A model generated the notes under the pieces. That model was given only the letters and a program-made list of their open reading frames with translations, did not search any database and was not told where the DNA came from. A stretch of 64,000 nt of DNA, taken from contig JABMLP010000005.1 of the NCBI GenBank assembly GCA_013176395.1, positions 1,364,001-1,428,000 on the forward strand. Direction: 5' to 3'. The DNA comes from Venturia oleaginea (lineage: Eukaryota > Ascomycota > Dothideomycetes > Venturiales > Venturiaceae). The first letter of the stretch is position 1. Every line of letters begins with the position of its first letter. This document shows positions 32,228 to 42,698 of the stretch, piece by piece. Position numbers and translations under genes: made by a program.

Positions 32228-33340
32228 CTTTTGCACGCGTTGCGGCTTTCGTCTGCCTGGGCTATGAGGCTAAAGAACTCGTTGTAGTACAAATCAACGA
32301 AACACAGTTGTAGTAAGCTCCATTTTGATAATGTGTCCAAGCATGGACATTGAAGAGCCCGCCACACTTTAACCAAAATGGGTGAATGTCAAGCAAAGAG
32401 ATTGTTGATTTAACACTAAGATTGTGATACCTATTCTGTCCTCTGATACGCTGCTTCACTATTCTGCGCCGCTGGGAATTGATGCGGACAGCCAGTTATG
32501 GATGCATGATAACCGCGCCAACCCCTCTCCTTGCCAAAGCTCTCGCATTTCCCGGCTCCTAGCTATCGTCTCTTGTAAGATGTTCGTCATCGGCTGACAC
32601 AGCTTCTCTTTAGCGATGTACAAGACCAAATTAGCACGGGTAAGCGGGCGGCTACGGCCCCAGCCGTACCTCCCGCACGTTGCGTTTCCTCGTACCCTGG
32701 CTCACTTTTCTAGGTCCTGCACACCCGTATATCAACATTATTTTGGAAATTCGGCAGGTCAAGGGAAGTAGCTCAAGACTCATACGTCCAGCCTTTGATC
32801 CTCTTGGTAAAAAGATGAGCAGTTCCCAGCCAAATCCCTCACCGAAAGACAGAAGATTCTGGACACTCCAAATTGTAAGAGTCTAACCCAAACCACGACC
32901 TCTGTTTTTGCCAACACTCTGTACGCCTCGACAACTGCGCCACGACACCGTGCATCAAACTGCCTCCGCCTCCATATCCTTGTTCACCGCCCCTTCGACG
33001 ACTGCACCGGCAGCTACCCGCACACCCGCACCGCGATATCAAACTGGGGTCCAAATTGTGACAAGAAGAATCTTGTCTCTCGAAGTGAAGCTGAACTTGA
33101 ATTGACTGGAAGCAAATTGAGAGGTAGGAGTCGATCAACACCCCTACTCGACTTTTCGGAGTCACTGGCATTGCCCGACCTGTCTCCAGAAAATGCGCAA
33201 AGGTATATTATTCACATCACTTCGCCCACTCCGGTTGCGTCAAGCTATTATATCAAATATGTGTAAAAACATTCGATCCCTTGGAATAACGGAGCCTGAA
33301 AACCAAAGGCTCACCATAACTCTCCACTCAATTCATCGCC
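32228..33340. other. intergenic, no gene supported
   Basis: Downstream of the hypothetical ORF and downstream (3') of the small secreted protein gene, which reads leftward and ends at 33341. No recognisable coding or repeat content. Confidence 0.4.
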
Positions 33341-33805
33341 CTACTTCAATTCGCAAGATCTCCAATCATTGGTCCTGGCGATCGGCTGAATATTACCCTG
33401 CCCTTGACAGCACATTTTATACTTGTAATCATCCACAGTGTTGAAGAAGCACTATCACCAAGTCAGCCGACATCCGAAATAAGGCACGTCCAGAGGAACG
33501 GTGAGGTAGCACATACAGATTGTCTTCCATCGAAAGCCTTGTAGTCCTCTCCTCCCACCTGTCTGCAGCAGTACTGCGTTGCAATTGGCTTCCAAGTCCC
33601 GTTCGAGACCGGGTTGCAGCATCCTCTGCCCTCTTTCGCGTCTGCGGCGGTGGCGAAGCTGTGGGATTGTCGTTAGTCAACCACGTTCATTCTTCTTCTT
33701 CCTCTTTTCTTTTTTCTTCTCCTCCTTTCTTTCTATTCTTACGTGGACTGGGAAGATTTACCTCGAAAGCGATGCCAGGACGACGAGAAGAGCTGCGGAA
33801 CGCAT
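33341..33805 (-). CDS. cysteine-rich small secreted protein (effector-like), three exons
   Basis: Splicing three short exons (33805-33762, 33658-33517, 33451-33341) through introns of 103 nt (GTAAAT...CTAACGAC...CACAG) and 65 nt (GTATGT...GATAG) gives 98 residues in one frame. The signal peptide is MRSAALLVVLASLSSFATA, with likely cleavage near ATA-A. The mature part has eight cysteines in five clusters: GCCN, YCCR, SCFF, MCCQ and SCEL, ending SCELK. All junctions keep frame, and cysteines continue evenly across exons 2 and 3, which supports the model. The size and spacing resemble fungal apoplastic proteins and candidate effectors, not a class I/II hydrophobin (CC occurs three times). No family is recognised. 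A longer in-frame start 23 codons upstream (MMIPVATVLN) would bury the signal peptide. Confidence 0.7.
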
Positions 33806-34559
33806 ATTAATTTGTCGTGAGAAGAGGGATTCGAGCTTGGTGTTGAGGACAGTGGCGACTGGAATCATCATTCCTTACAGCATTCTTATATTTGCTCTCA
33901 AGAGTTGGCACGGACAATAACCCGCCATACTCTCCGCTGATGGTCTTCTAAAGTCATTGACATGAACAGGGCGGAGATTGGCCGCATGGCTCATGCGATG
34001 AACACCATTGGCTCTGATTGGCTTGGAAAGGGACCGAAATCGTATAATCGATCAAAAGACGTGAGTGATGCCGGGGGTCTTCATTTGAAATTTATTTTGG
34101 GAGATCATCCCGTAGTTTTAATTGGGTTCCCAAAAGGTATGAGACCGGGCTGACACGGACTTCTAGCCTCGTTACGAGATCGTCCAAAGAACGACTCTCT
34201 TATCCGAACGACTTTTTCCAGTGGTTCAACCAACAATGGACGGCTTTTTTTCTTTCGTTCGCTAACCACGCTGACATAAGCTATCTTGAACCGCGTTTAG
34301 TTGTTGCAAACACCATGATCGCAGGTTTGGAGATAAACCCAGAAAGCATCGTTCGAGATTCGACTCTCGCAACCTTCGCCATATAACGCTGCCAGACTCA
34401 AACACAGAGATAAGAAGATCAAAGCGCATCGAAGATAAGAAAAGAAGACTATCTGTGCGTTGAATCTGTCCTTCCTAATTGCTACTCAATACCACCTTGG
34501 AAAGAATGAAAGACTAATCCCCTCTCAATTTCATCCTCCCACTCCGCCTTCTGCCTCCC
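33806..34559. other. intergenic, no gene supported
   Basis: Upstream of the secreted-protein gene and downstream of the UIM protein. A hairpin with TTCGAC loop at about 34370-34385 resembles a tRNA T-arm but no tRNA can be built. The right end is strongly pyrimidine-rich. Confidence 0.45.
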
Positions 34560-36860
34560 CTACCTTCTCATCGCTTTGCCCACGCTCTCATCGCCTACCC
34601 ACCCTTCCTCTCCTTCCCCTCCTCCTTCCCTAGCCACCCTTCCTATCCTTCCCCTCCTCCTTCTTCCCACCCTTCTTACCACCCCTCTTCCCACCCTTCT
34701 TACCACCCTTCTTACCACCCCTCTTCCCACCCCTCTTCCCACCCCACTCTCTACCCTACTCTTCACCCTTCTACCCTCCTCCTCACCCTCCTCCTCACCC
34801 TCCTCCTCACCCTCCTCCCCACCCTCCTCCTCACCCTTCTCCCCACCCTTCTTCACAGGCCTATCCAAAACCCGATTAAGATGCTGAATCGAATACCTCT
34901 CTCCAAACGGATTACTCCTTGAAGGTGGAAGATAAATATCAGGAATGGTAGGATCATTGTACCAGTTCGGATCGGGATTGGAAGTGGGAGTATAATCCAG
35001 CTCTTGCTCGTTTGTACTCCCTTCCTCAGCTTCTGATGTCTCGTTTTCGACTTTCCATGTCTCGCTTTCGGATCCCGATGGCTCGCTGTCAGATTTAGAT
35101 GGCTCGTCATCCCCAGCCCCATCCCCGTCCCCGTAAAAGCGTTCAGCCTCCAATGCATCGGCTTCGGCTTTCGACAGTCCGGTTTTGACTCGCGGTGGTA
35201 GTGAATTCTCCGGTCCCTCGAAGGGATATGAAAAGAGATCTGATTTTTCGCTTCCAGCTCCCGAAGCCTTGCTCCCATCTTTCGATGCTCTGTCTGTACA
35301 TTGCGAGGCCTCGTACTCCCTCCACGACGCCTGCATAACTTGTTCAACAACCGCCTCTTCAAGAACACCCGGCTCATCTTGCGACTCTGAAAATGCCATC
35401 GCTCTTGACAATGCCAACGCCTCTGCCAATTGTCGGTCCTCCTCATCTTTATCCCCTGGCTCAGCAATACCACCACCATTCCCATCTCTTTTCCGCAAAC
35501 CGGTCAACCGAAGCGACACCTTTTGCTTACCCACCGTCTTCTCATCACCTTCACCATTACCGCTGCCTTTCACATACACCCCTTTCCCCGCCAACCCTTC
35601 CCCTTTCTTCTTCGCCATCCAACTCAGACACTCCTGAGTAGACGGATTCGACTCCATCGTCAACTCCGACTTCACCCTTTTACAAGACTCGTTAGCCTCT
35701 CCATCTCTATTCCTCTTATACCCCCCAACAAACCGATCCCACTCCTCGGCACCTCGGTCCTGTTTTCGCTTGTCCAGTATTGTTTTTGTGGCTGAGATGC
35801 GATCCGTCATTGATATCAAAATGTTCCGAGGTTTGGACGGGGGGGAAGTACCGGTGGCGCAGTGTGAGGTGCTGGGGCTTTGAGGGGATGAGTTTGGGGG
35901 ACTGAGAGCATATTGCCGAGCTATTCTTGTTTGAGGTTTTGAAGGTGAGTTGGTGGATTTTGTGGTCTCGTTGGGGGAATTGAAGGGGCGTTGGTTGGGG
36001 CCTTTGCTTGAGGATTTGCGGGAGTTGGATTTGTCGGCCATACTTGCTGCTGGAGATTGAGAGTTCCTTCTTTTCGCCTTCTGCTTGGTAGGTTTGAAAG
36101 GTTTGCCGGCGGTGTTTCCCATTACGGTAGGGGTAGGATTCTTGCCATTAACAGATGCTGGAGTAGAGCTGTTGTTGTTGTTGTTGTTGTTGTTGTTGAT
36201 GTTCGTCAAGGGTTCGTGGATGAAGAAATAAGGTGCTCCTACAGGTACGGCTGATCGAGACTTCCCTCGTTGAATCGGTGAAGAAGTGGCAGGAGTATTG
36301 TAAACGCCTCGATCCTGGTTCTCGTCCCTGGCGTCGACTTCCTTCCCATCTTTCGATTTCCTAATACTTTCCGTGACTGCTCCAGACTTTGCAAGACCCA
36401 CGTCTCGTTTCTCCCTCGTCTCAGAGGCAAGTTCGGCAACAGCTTTCCGTTTTTGCAGCGTGAGAATCGAGGTTCCGAAATTGTGCGTCATTTTCTGGGG
36501 AGAAAGAGGTGGTGTCGATATTCGTGAGGCAGGTGGTGAAGATTGGATCTGTAATGGTGGTGAAACATTGATATCAACACCGACGTATCCGGTATCAGTC
36601 TCAACTCCAGTTTCTTTTCGCTAGAGGGCCGTTAGTTGATGAATGTGTATTTTGAGCTAAGGCCCCTTGATCCAGGATAGATCTTGGGAAATATCTAGTC
36701 ATTTCTCTCCATCGAAAGCCGAAAATTCATCGATTGATAGTAATCTCGAATCATTATCATCGTAAGATACCGGGTTGGTAATTGTAAGAGAACTGACCTG
36801 GGTTAGACGCCCTTTATCAGTCCCAGACGTAACATCATCCGCAATAAGCTCATCACTCAT
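34560..36860 (-). CDS. low-complexity nuclear-type protein with ubiquitin-interacting motifs
   Basis: Two exons (36860-36798 and 36620-34560) around a 177-nt intron (GTCAGT...CTAACGG...CTCTAG) give 707 residues starting MSDELIADDVTSG. The protein is mostly disordered: basic/Ser-rich N-half with a poly-Asn run (about residue 165), KR-rich clusters that look like nuclear localisation signals, and a Glu/Gly then Arg/Val-rich C-terminus encoded by (TCC/TCT)n-like DNA. Around residue 414, DRQLAEALALSRAMAFSES fits the ubiquitin-interacting motif (acidic, then L-x-x-AL-x-L-S), and LEEAVVEQVMQASWREY may be a second copy. A role as a ubiquitin reader is an inference. An ORF at 37282-36959 could be an additional upstream exon. 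Confidence 0.68.
36172..36198. repeat. trinucleotide repeat (poly-Asn coding)
   Basis: About nine TTG/GTT triplets on the plus strand encode nine consecutive Asn on the minus strand in the UIM protein. Such tracts vary in length between strains. Confidence 0.85.
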
Positions 36861-36958
36861 CTCCCATTAATATTACTCTCCAAAACCTCCTTTCCAACCG
36901 CCCCTTTCGCTCCTAGCCTTGCCCTCTCCCCTCGCGACCGCGAACTCAAAGACCCACC

Positions 36959-37390
36959 CTACCTCACCTCACCACTCAAAACCTCAATAACCTCATTCTC
37001 CTTTGCAAAAATAAAAACCATAGGACTTCCACTCCTCCTCCTCGTCTTCATCCCACGTTGAGACTGCGCGTCTATTTGCTCCTGAATAGGAATAACAACC
37101 ATGGGACTCTCACTCGTCCTCGTCCTCGTCTCCACAGCACGTCGAGATTGCATATCTATTTTACCCTGTTCCTTGATAGGAATAACAACCATGGGACTCC
37201 CACTCCTCCTCCTCTTCCCCGTCTTCAACACACCCTGCGGTTTCGCAGCCGCTTGGTTCGCCCTATTGAGTTTCCGCGCCATCTTGGAGGTTCCAGAATC
37301 CAGAAATGTCGTCGTTATCGTTTTAGTCTCAGTTTTATTTGTTGTCAGTATCGTCTTCGCCTTATCCGTGTTCCTCTCCTAGTTCCTGCC
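36959..37390 (-). CDS. possible upstream exon or separate small gene with three SPMVxIPI repeats
   Basis: From ATG 37282 the frame gives 107 residues, MARKLNRANQAAAKPQG..., containing three imperfect repeats: GSPMVVIPIKEQ, ESPMVVIPIQEQ and GSPMVFIFAKEN, each after a Arg/Thr-rich spacer. The frame is also open upstream to about 37380. A GAG-GTGAGG donor near 36970 could splice to an AG just before ATG 36860, joining it in frame to the UIM protein. I cannot decide between one gene and two. Confidence 0.4.
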
Positions 37391-38520
37391 GTTTCGGACA
37401 CTCCCTCTGATTCTCTTGCCTTCGTTTATGAGTATTTGATAGGGTGACAAGTTGCTCATCTGGATTTGGGCGAGAGTGGAAAGATGTAGAAAGGATGGAT
37501 GAATAGATTGGTTTGATCTAAATGTTCGTTTGCAGCTTTATCTCCTTCTTGCCTTTTTGTCTTGGTTTCTTTCTTCGTCCACTTTCAGACCTCATTCCTC
37601 GCTTCTTTTCGCGCAGATATCTCCCCATCTTTCTTGACCGCAAGGCAGTCGTCATGCTGAGCAAGTCCGCAAAAAATTACCTCCAGTCCACCAAGATTTT
37701 ACCATTCCCTCCACTCCATGGAATGGAACATGAAATGGAATCGAAATTTGCAATGAAGCAGTCCATAAACACATGATCACATAGCACAAATCACTACAAT
37801 CATGCATATTCCCAGTCAAATGAACAAAAGCGACCCGACAAAAAACGACTCGAAAAGAAGAAATGTAAGTAGAAAGATGGGGAGAAGACTCATTGGGTAG
37901 TTTTTGTTTTGATCCAAATATCCATTTCGCTCACCTTTGTCTTCGATTCCCTCGCTAGCTTTGTCCTTGATTCGTCTGCTTGCGCTCATCAAAGCAGCTT
38001 CACAAAACACAGTCCCGGATTTCTTCCTCGCAGCATCTTTATTATCCCCATCCTCCTTCCTCCTCTTACCTCCTCGCTCCTTCGTCCTTCCGACTTGGAT
38101 CGCAGCATCCTCAACCCCACCCCCCCATTGCCATTCTCGTCTTTCCATTGATTCATCATCCCCTACTTCATCCTCATTACCCGTCTTCGGTAGAACTTGA
38201 TCGTCACTCTTTCACCCCTGCGCTAAGGATACGGCATTATCTTATTAGTCACATAACAAAAAAAAGTTCAATATCTCTCCCAGTAAATAAGATTAGCATT
38301 CATAAAATATCATATCATACGTCCCCGTAACTTCCTCTCGTATTTCCGAGCCTCAACCATCAGAATCGCCAGTCCAGCTTGTATATCCCATATTCCAATC
38401 CGAAAATTTTCGCTCCAAAATACTTCCAATCAGAATGCCTCCAAAAGTACCCAGAAGAATCCCAACCCAACCCAAGACAAAACACCACCGCATGTATTCA
38501 CTACTCATTCCTCCCCTGTA
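37391..38520. other. intergenic; one basic open frame
   Basis: A minus-strand frame (38215-37816) encodes a Lys/Arg/Glu-rich segment (KERGGKRRKEDGDNKDAARK) with a GTGAGC donor after EGIEDKG; it might be an exon of the neighbouring low-complexity gene. Otherwise nothing is supported. Confidence 0.35.
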
Positions 38521-40431
38521 TCAAAACCAATAACTGTCCCCGCCCTTGCTAACCATAAACTCGCACCCAAGCGCCTTCCCCTGCGTCCTCAGACGTGCCT
38601 CATGCGCATTCAGTTCCTTGAGAATAGTCACACCAACAGGCGGTCCGTCAGCCATCGAATCTTTGACATGGATGATGATAACTCTAACACCCTTCAAAGG
38701 CCCCGGATCATCCGAGGCTACCTGCGAATCCGGCGTATCGATGAACTGCGAAAACGCCATCGTAGAAACACTACTCGCTGCGGAAAACTCCCCTGGAACA
38801 GAAGCAATCTTGGGAGATACGACGGCTCCATCAGCAGCGAGGTTGAAGGACGCCGGCGCCTGCTCCATCGTCGCAGGCAAAGGCGTCGGAGTCATTGGTG
38901 TTTCTTCTCCTGGGAAAAGGTCTTGCATCGTCTCGTCTCTTTGTTGTGTTCGACTGCGACTTCGTCTTCTAGACTCGTCGTGGCCGAGTATTCCAGCTCC
39001 GCTACCATGGGCAAGTCCGTGTATTCTTTTCCTTTTCCTTCCTGCCTTTTCTTGCATTTCTTTTTTACGCGTCTCGACCATTTGAGCCAAGGTCTGTAGC
39101 TCAGCAATGAGATGACGTGGTGCTAAATGACCAAAGAGGTACTCGTCCCGTTGTGATTCGTTGTACGAGCACTCGATGAATATTCCGTTCAATAGCCCAT
39201 GAGATATCTTGAAAGCAGCCTCGGACCAGACGACGTGATTCCTCGGGCATAAGCTGAGTGAGTCCGGCTCCACATCTCCAAACATCAACAACTCCTTGCC
39301 AGTCGCATCATCTCTGATGAAGTAGGCGGTAGAATCAACAACCGGCTGCACATAGTCCTGCGGTGTACCAGGTTGACTTGCGGCTGCTTGCGAGAAGACA
39401 CTCGACCTTCTTACGCTGTCCTTCGCGGGTGTCCGTTGACTGGCCGAGTGACTATGCGAATGTGCTGTAGGACCGCCGTCGCTCCCCTTCCTCCCCGCCT
39501 GCTGACCATGTTCGCCTCTTGGCGACCCAGCACATTTTCCATGAGAGATTTTGAAGCCCTTGACAGCGAGACCATCGCACACCTCGATAAAACCGCGAGA
39601 TGTACCTTCGCCCAACGCCGGATTTCCGCCTTCAGTAAGTCGCTGGAAAGTCACAAGACCGACACCGTTGTCTTCGTCCGTGAGATTGGGCCAGATGATA
39701 TCGTTGAAGATGTGAGTCTTAATTGCAAGAACGGTGAATGGCAATGCAGCTAGCCGTTTCGGTCTTGAAGTGTTGTGAAACGCAGCCGTATTTATGGCGA
39801 AGCCAGAGAGATGATCAAGATGTGGATGCGTGATCAAATACGTACTAACATGTTCTCTTACAATATGGACGGCGTTTGCTCGTGCAGAAGCATGAGGGAA
39901 TGCGAGGCCGGAGAAAGGTCCAGATTCGAGGACTGTGGCAGGCGGTGCGGGTGTCGGTGAGCGGTCTGAGGTGGAGACTGACGATTGACTGTTGGTTGGT
40001 GAGGCAGCCTCGTCGTTTGTTGATGACAATGGCCTTGAATCGATGCATTGAGGATTGGGATCTTGTGATACGATTGGGAAATGTTGTTCGAGTATTCGTA
40101 CGATAGACGCAAGGTGTGAGCCCGCGTCGACTGCGAGGATTGAACTCTTCGACCAGTCGGATGCTATTGATCTGACAAGAAATCCTGTGACGTTGTCTTC
40201 GCTTGGTCCTCCTCCAGCGCCCTGAGCATATATTAGCTGAGATGATTTCAGTGATTCACAAGGGTGGCACAAGAGACAAAGGACGCACGTCAACTGGACA
40301 TGAAAACCGCCTCGACTACTCCGGATCCTGGATGAATATTGACTTACCAAACAAATGACTTGCAGCGCAGGAGCATCACCCACCGTCGTACTTCTCCCTC
40401 TTTGCGCCATCACCTCCCCATGCTCTTTCAT
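38521..40431 (-). CDS. class II (low-affinity) cAMP phosphodiesterase
   Basis: Hydrolyses cAMP to AMP and so limits protein kinase A signalling. Metallo-beta-lactamase fold with the class II signature THPHLDHLSGF, plus GAGGGPSEDNVTGFLV, LMFGDVEPDS, IFIECSYNESQRDEYLFGHL and a C-terminal VRVIIIHVKDS. A 126-nt intron (40347-40222, GTAAGT...GCTCAG) is removed; it is a multiple of three without stops, so it looks like coding sequence in the raw frame. Spliced length is 594 residues from ATG 40431; ATG 40410 is an alternative. Fungal inserts rich in Ser/Pro and His (AHSHSHSAS) and an Arg-rich loop interrupt the domain, as is common in filamentous ascomycetes. The upstream open frame before 40431 starts only with GTG. 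Confidence 0.93.
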   Translation of the reverse strand: MKEHGEVMAQRGRSTTVGDAPALQVICLVSQYSSRIRSSRGGFHVQLTCVLCLLCHPCESLKSSQLIYAQGAGGGPSEDNVTGFLVRSIASDWSKSSILAVDAGSHLASIVRILEQHFPIVSQDPNPQCIDSRPLSSTNDEAASPTNSQSSVSTSDRSPTPAPPATVLESGPFSGLAFPHASARANAVHIVREHVSTYLITHPHLDHLSGFAINTAAFHNTSRPKRLAALPFTVLAIKTHIFNDIIWPNLTDEDNGVGLVTFQRLTEGGNPALGEGTSRGFIEVCDGLAVKGFKISHGKCAGSPRGEHGQQAGRKGSDGGPTAHSHSHSASQRTPAKDSVRRSSVFSQAAASQPGTPQDYVQPVVDSTAYFIRDDATGKELLMFGDVEPDSLSLCPRNHVVWSEAAFKISHGLLNGIFIECSYNESQRDEYLFGHLAPRHLIAELQTLAQMVETRKKEMQEKAGRKRKRIHGLAHGSGAGILGHDESRRRSRSRTQQRDETMQDLFPGEETPMTPTPLPATMEQAPASFNLAADGAVVSPKIASVPGEFSAASSVSTMAFSQFIDTPDSQVASDDPGPLKGVRVIIIHVKDSMADGPPVGVTILKELNAHEARLRTQGKALGCEFMVSKGGDSYWF

Positions 40432-41027
40432 CAAGGTCTCACTCGCGTCCACTCAAGCCCACCGGTGTCTGACGGGAGGTTGACAGGAAGAGGGAAGGAT
40501 ACTTGGGAGAAAGGGAGTTTTTGTTCCCGAAGTGGCACCGGATCTCCGCGTCGGGAACGGACCGCTCGTTGAGGGGGAAGGGGTTTGTTGATCAGTTGGT
40601 TCGGCGGTTGTGCAGCTGCGAGTGCGACTCGAGAATGAAGGTGAAGAGAGTTGGATTCGAGATGGCGACGTCACGCGAGCAGGGTAATTGCAGGTGGGGG
40701 GAGGCCGACACCAACGCGACGATATTTGAGCGAGTATAGTCCGGGAATTGCTGATTCTTTCGAGGGAGCCTCTATATCTATCATGCTATTCGTGTCATGC
40801 AAGGGTGCCTTCTTCCATTAGTGCATACTGCAGACTGCAGACGAGTCACATTCCACAAATAAGCACTAAATCTAAACAAACAGCAGCATCGCTGTCGCAT
40901 CCTTCATCCCATACCCCGACATCATCATAAACACATTTCATTCGCGTCTACAAATCAAGTAGGCTAGCCATCATCTCATAACCATCTTTTTCCTTTTATC
41001 CTTTCAATCCCCAAATGATGAATACAT
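40432..41027. other. intergenic: upstream of phosphodiesterase, 3' flank of eEF1B-gamma
   Basis: Both genes read leftward. No additional gene is visible. A 12-bp near-palindrome around TGCATACTGCAGACTGCAG lies at 40823-40842. Confidence 0.5.
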
Positions 41028-42512
41028 CTACTTGAACACCTTTCCGTCAGCCCAGGGGTATTCCTTGCCCTCGACCGTAATTGGCTTGTCCCAACTCCAT
41101 TGGTCCTCAACGAACGTCTTGTCCTCGGCCTTGGTTGGGTCGAGTTTGGTGAATGAGTAGCTCTCCCAGTCTGGGGCGACATCAAACGCTGGGATGGCTT
41201 CCTGACCACGGACCACGAAAGCGCCCTGGATGATGGAGTTGTTGGTCTCTCCGTAGACAGAGGCGGCTCCGAAAAGGTACTTGCGGCTAGCCTCGAGACG
41301 GTTGAAGAAGCCACCTGCGACACGTTAGTATTGGCAAAAGCAAAAGTAGGCACTCAAACGTACCGATCAAGTTGGACGTCATGAAAGTCATGGTCAACTC
41401 GTCGTTGTACTTGTAGTCGACTCTCCAGAGCGAGTATTCGTCGAAGTTGACGTTCTCCCAGAACCATGGAAGAGCGACCTCACGCGTCTCCTCGTTGGAG
41501 TACTTGCGCTTCCAGTCGTCAAGTACGAATGTGGCACGGCCGAGAGCCTCGATTGGGTGCTTGGCCTTTGGTGCAGCTGGGGCCTCTTCCTCCTCCTCAT
41601 CGTCGACCTCCTTGGCCTTTGGCTTTGGGGCCTCCTTCTTTGCCTCCTTCTTTGGTGCGTCAGCCTTTGGCTTGGCTGGTGCCTTGTTCTCGAGGGCAAC
41701 CTCAGCGAGCTTCATTGGCGGGGCAACGGAGGCGTAGATCTCCTGACTGTAAACGGTCTGGTACCAACGGCTGACGTTGGGGTTGTCCTCACGCCACGTC
41801 TTGTCGAAGAAGTTCTCGAAACCACGGAGGAGAAGGGAGACGGCGAAGATGTCGGCGAGAGTTAGGCGCTCTCCAACGAGGTAGGTGTTGACGAGAAGGT
41901 GGTCCTCAAGTACCTTGACAGCCTTGAGGGCAGCCTTCTGGGCATCGTCGACATTCTTCTTGTTGTATTGGGTAAGACCAGCGATTGGGCGGTACCAGCC
42001 AGCGAGGTTTGGCAGGACCTCAGAGTTGGAGAAGGACATCCATTTGAGGATGGAGGCGTAGTCTTGCTTGGTCTTTCCGAGGAGGGTGGTCTTTTCGTTT
42101 TGGGAGGTGACTTTGGTGGGTTAGCTGTGAGGGCAAAAATGGCGGCAGTGGTTGTGAAGGGTGGATTAGGATCAGGGGTTGCGAATACGTTATCAACAGG
42201 AGTGTTCTGACAGGGATAACTGTATTGATGTATGTAAAAGTTCATCGTATGAGAGAATGGTGTGAGAGTGTGTAGCAGTGGGAGTGCAAACATACGGTAG
42301 ATGGCGATGGCAATGCACTCTGAGAGGACGTATCCGTCAGCGCCAACAAAGGTTGGGATCTTTCCGAGCTTGTTCTTCAAGAGGAAGTCTGAGTCAGTGA
42401 TTGGGAACTCGTGCGTCTTGATGTCGAGGTCGAGGTTGTTGGCCTTTGCGACAATCTTGATGGCCGTGGAGCGGGCATTGCCCTCGGCAGTGTGGAGGGT
42501 TCCGAAGACCAT
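41028..42512 (-). CDS. translation elongation factor eEF1B gamma subunit
   Basis: Structural subunit of the eEF1B complex that recharges eEF1A with GTP. Three exons (42512-42296, 42110-41364, 41314-41028) with introns of 185 and 49 nt give 416 residues, the usual length. Order: thioredoxin-like N-domain (MVFGTLHTAEGNARSTAIK; GKIPTFVGADGYVLSECIAI), GST C-domain (NTYLVGERLTLADIFAVSLL; DNPNVSRWYQTV), a Lys/Ala/Pro/Glu linker, and the conserved EF1G domain (FWENVNFDEYSLWRVDYKY; MTSNLIGGFFNRLE, made by splicing; GAFVVRGQEAIPAFDVAPDW). The ORF is open upstream, but ATG 42512 matches the family start. It shares a 186-bp divergent promoter with uS9m. Confidence 0.96.
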
Positions 42513-42698
42513 CTTGCGTGACAATCTGTTGGTGTGTGTGTGGTGGTGGTGGTGGTGGTGTTGGTGGTGGTAAGTTGTTTGTTTGCGGGGACTATGAGAA
42601 ACTGAAGATTTTGAGGTCGAAGTGGCATGAGCTTAGTCATTCGACTTTTATTCTGAAAACACTAACATTTCTTCTCGACTTCCGTCCATTGACGCGCG
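42513..42698. promoter_or_regulatory. compact divergent promoter with GTG/GGT microsatellite
   Basis: The 186 bp between the start codons of eEF1B-gamma and uS9m must hold both promoters and 5' UTRs. It includes a GTGTGTGTGGTGGTGGTGG-type run (42532-42572), which is CA/CAC-rich in the eEF1B-gamma 5' UTR. Pairing two translation genes on one small promoter suggests co-regulation, which is inference. Confidence 0.6.

Noticed and set aside
34360..34395. tRNA T-arm-like hairpin (TTCGAC loop)
   Set aside because: The loop is one base short, no acceptor-stem partner exists about 70 nt upstream, and no cloverleaf can be formed on either strand.
34576..34887. Plus-strand Ser/Pro/Leu-rich ORF opposite the UIM protein
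   Set aside because: It is the complement of the low-complexity Glu/Gly/Arg tail of that gene.
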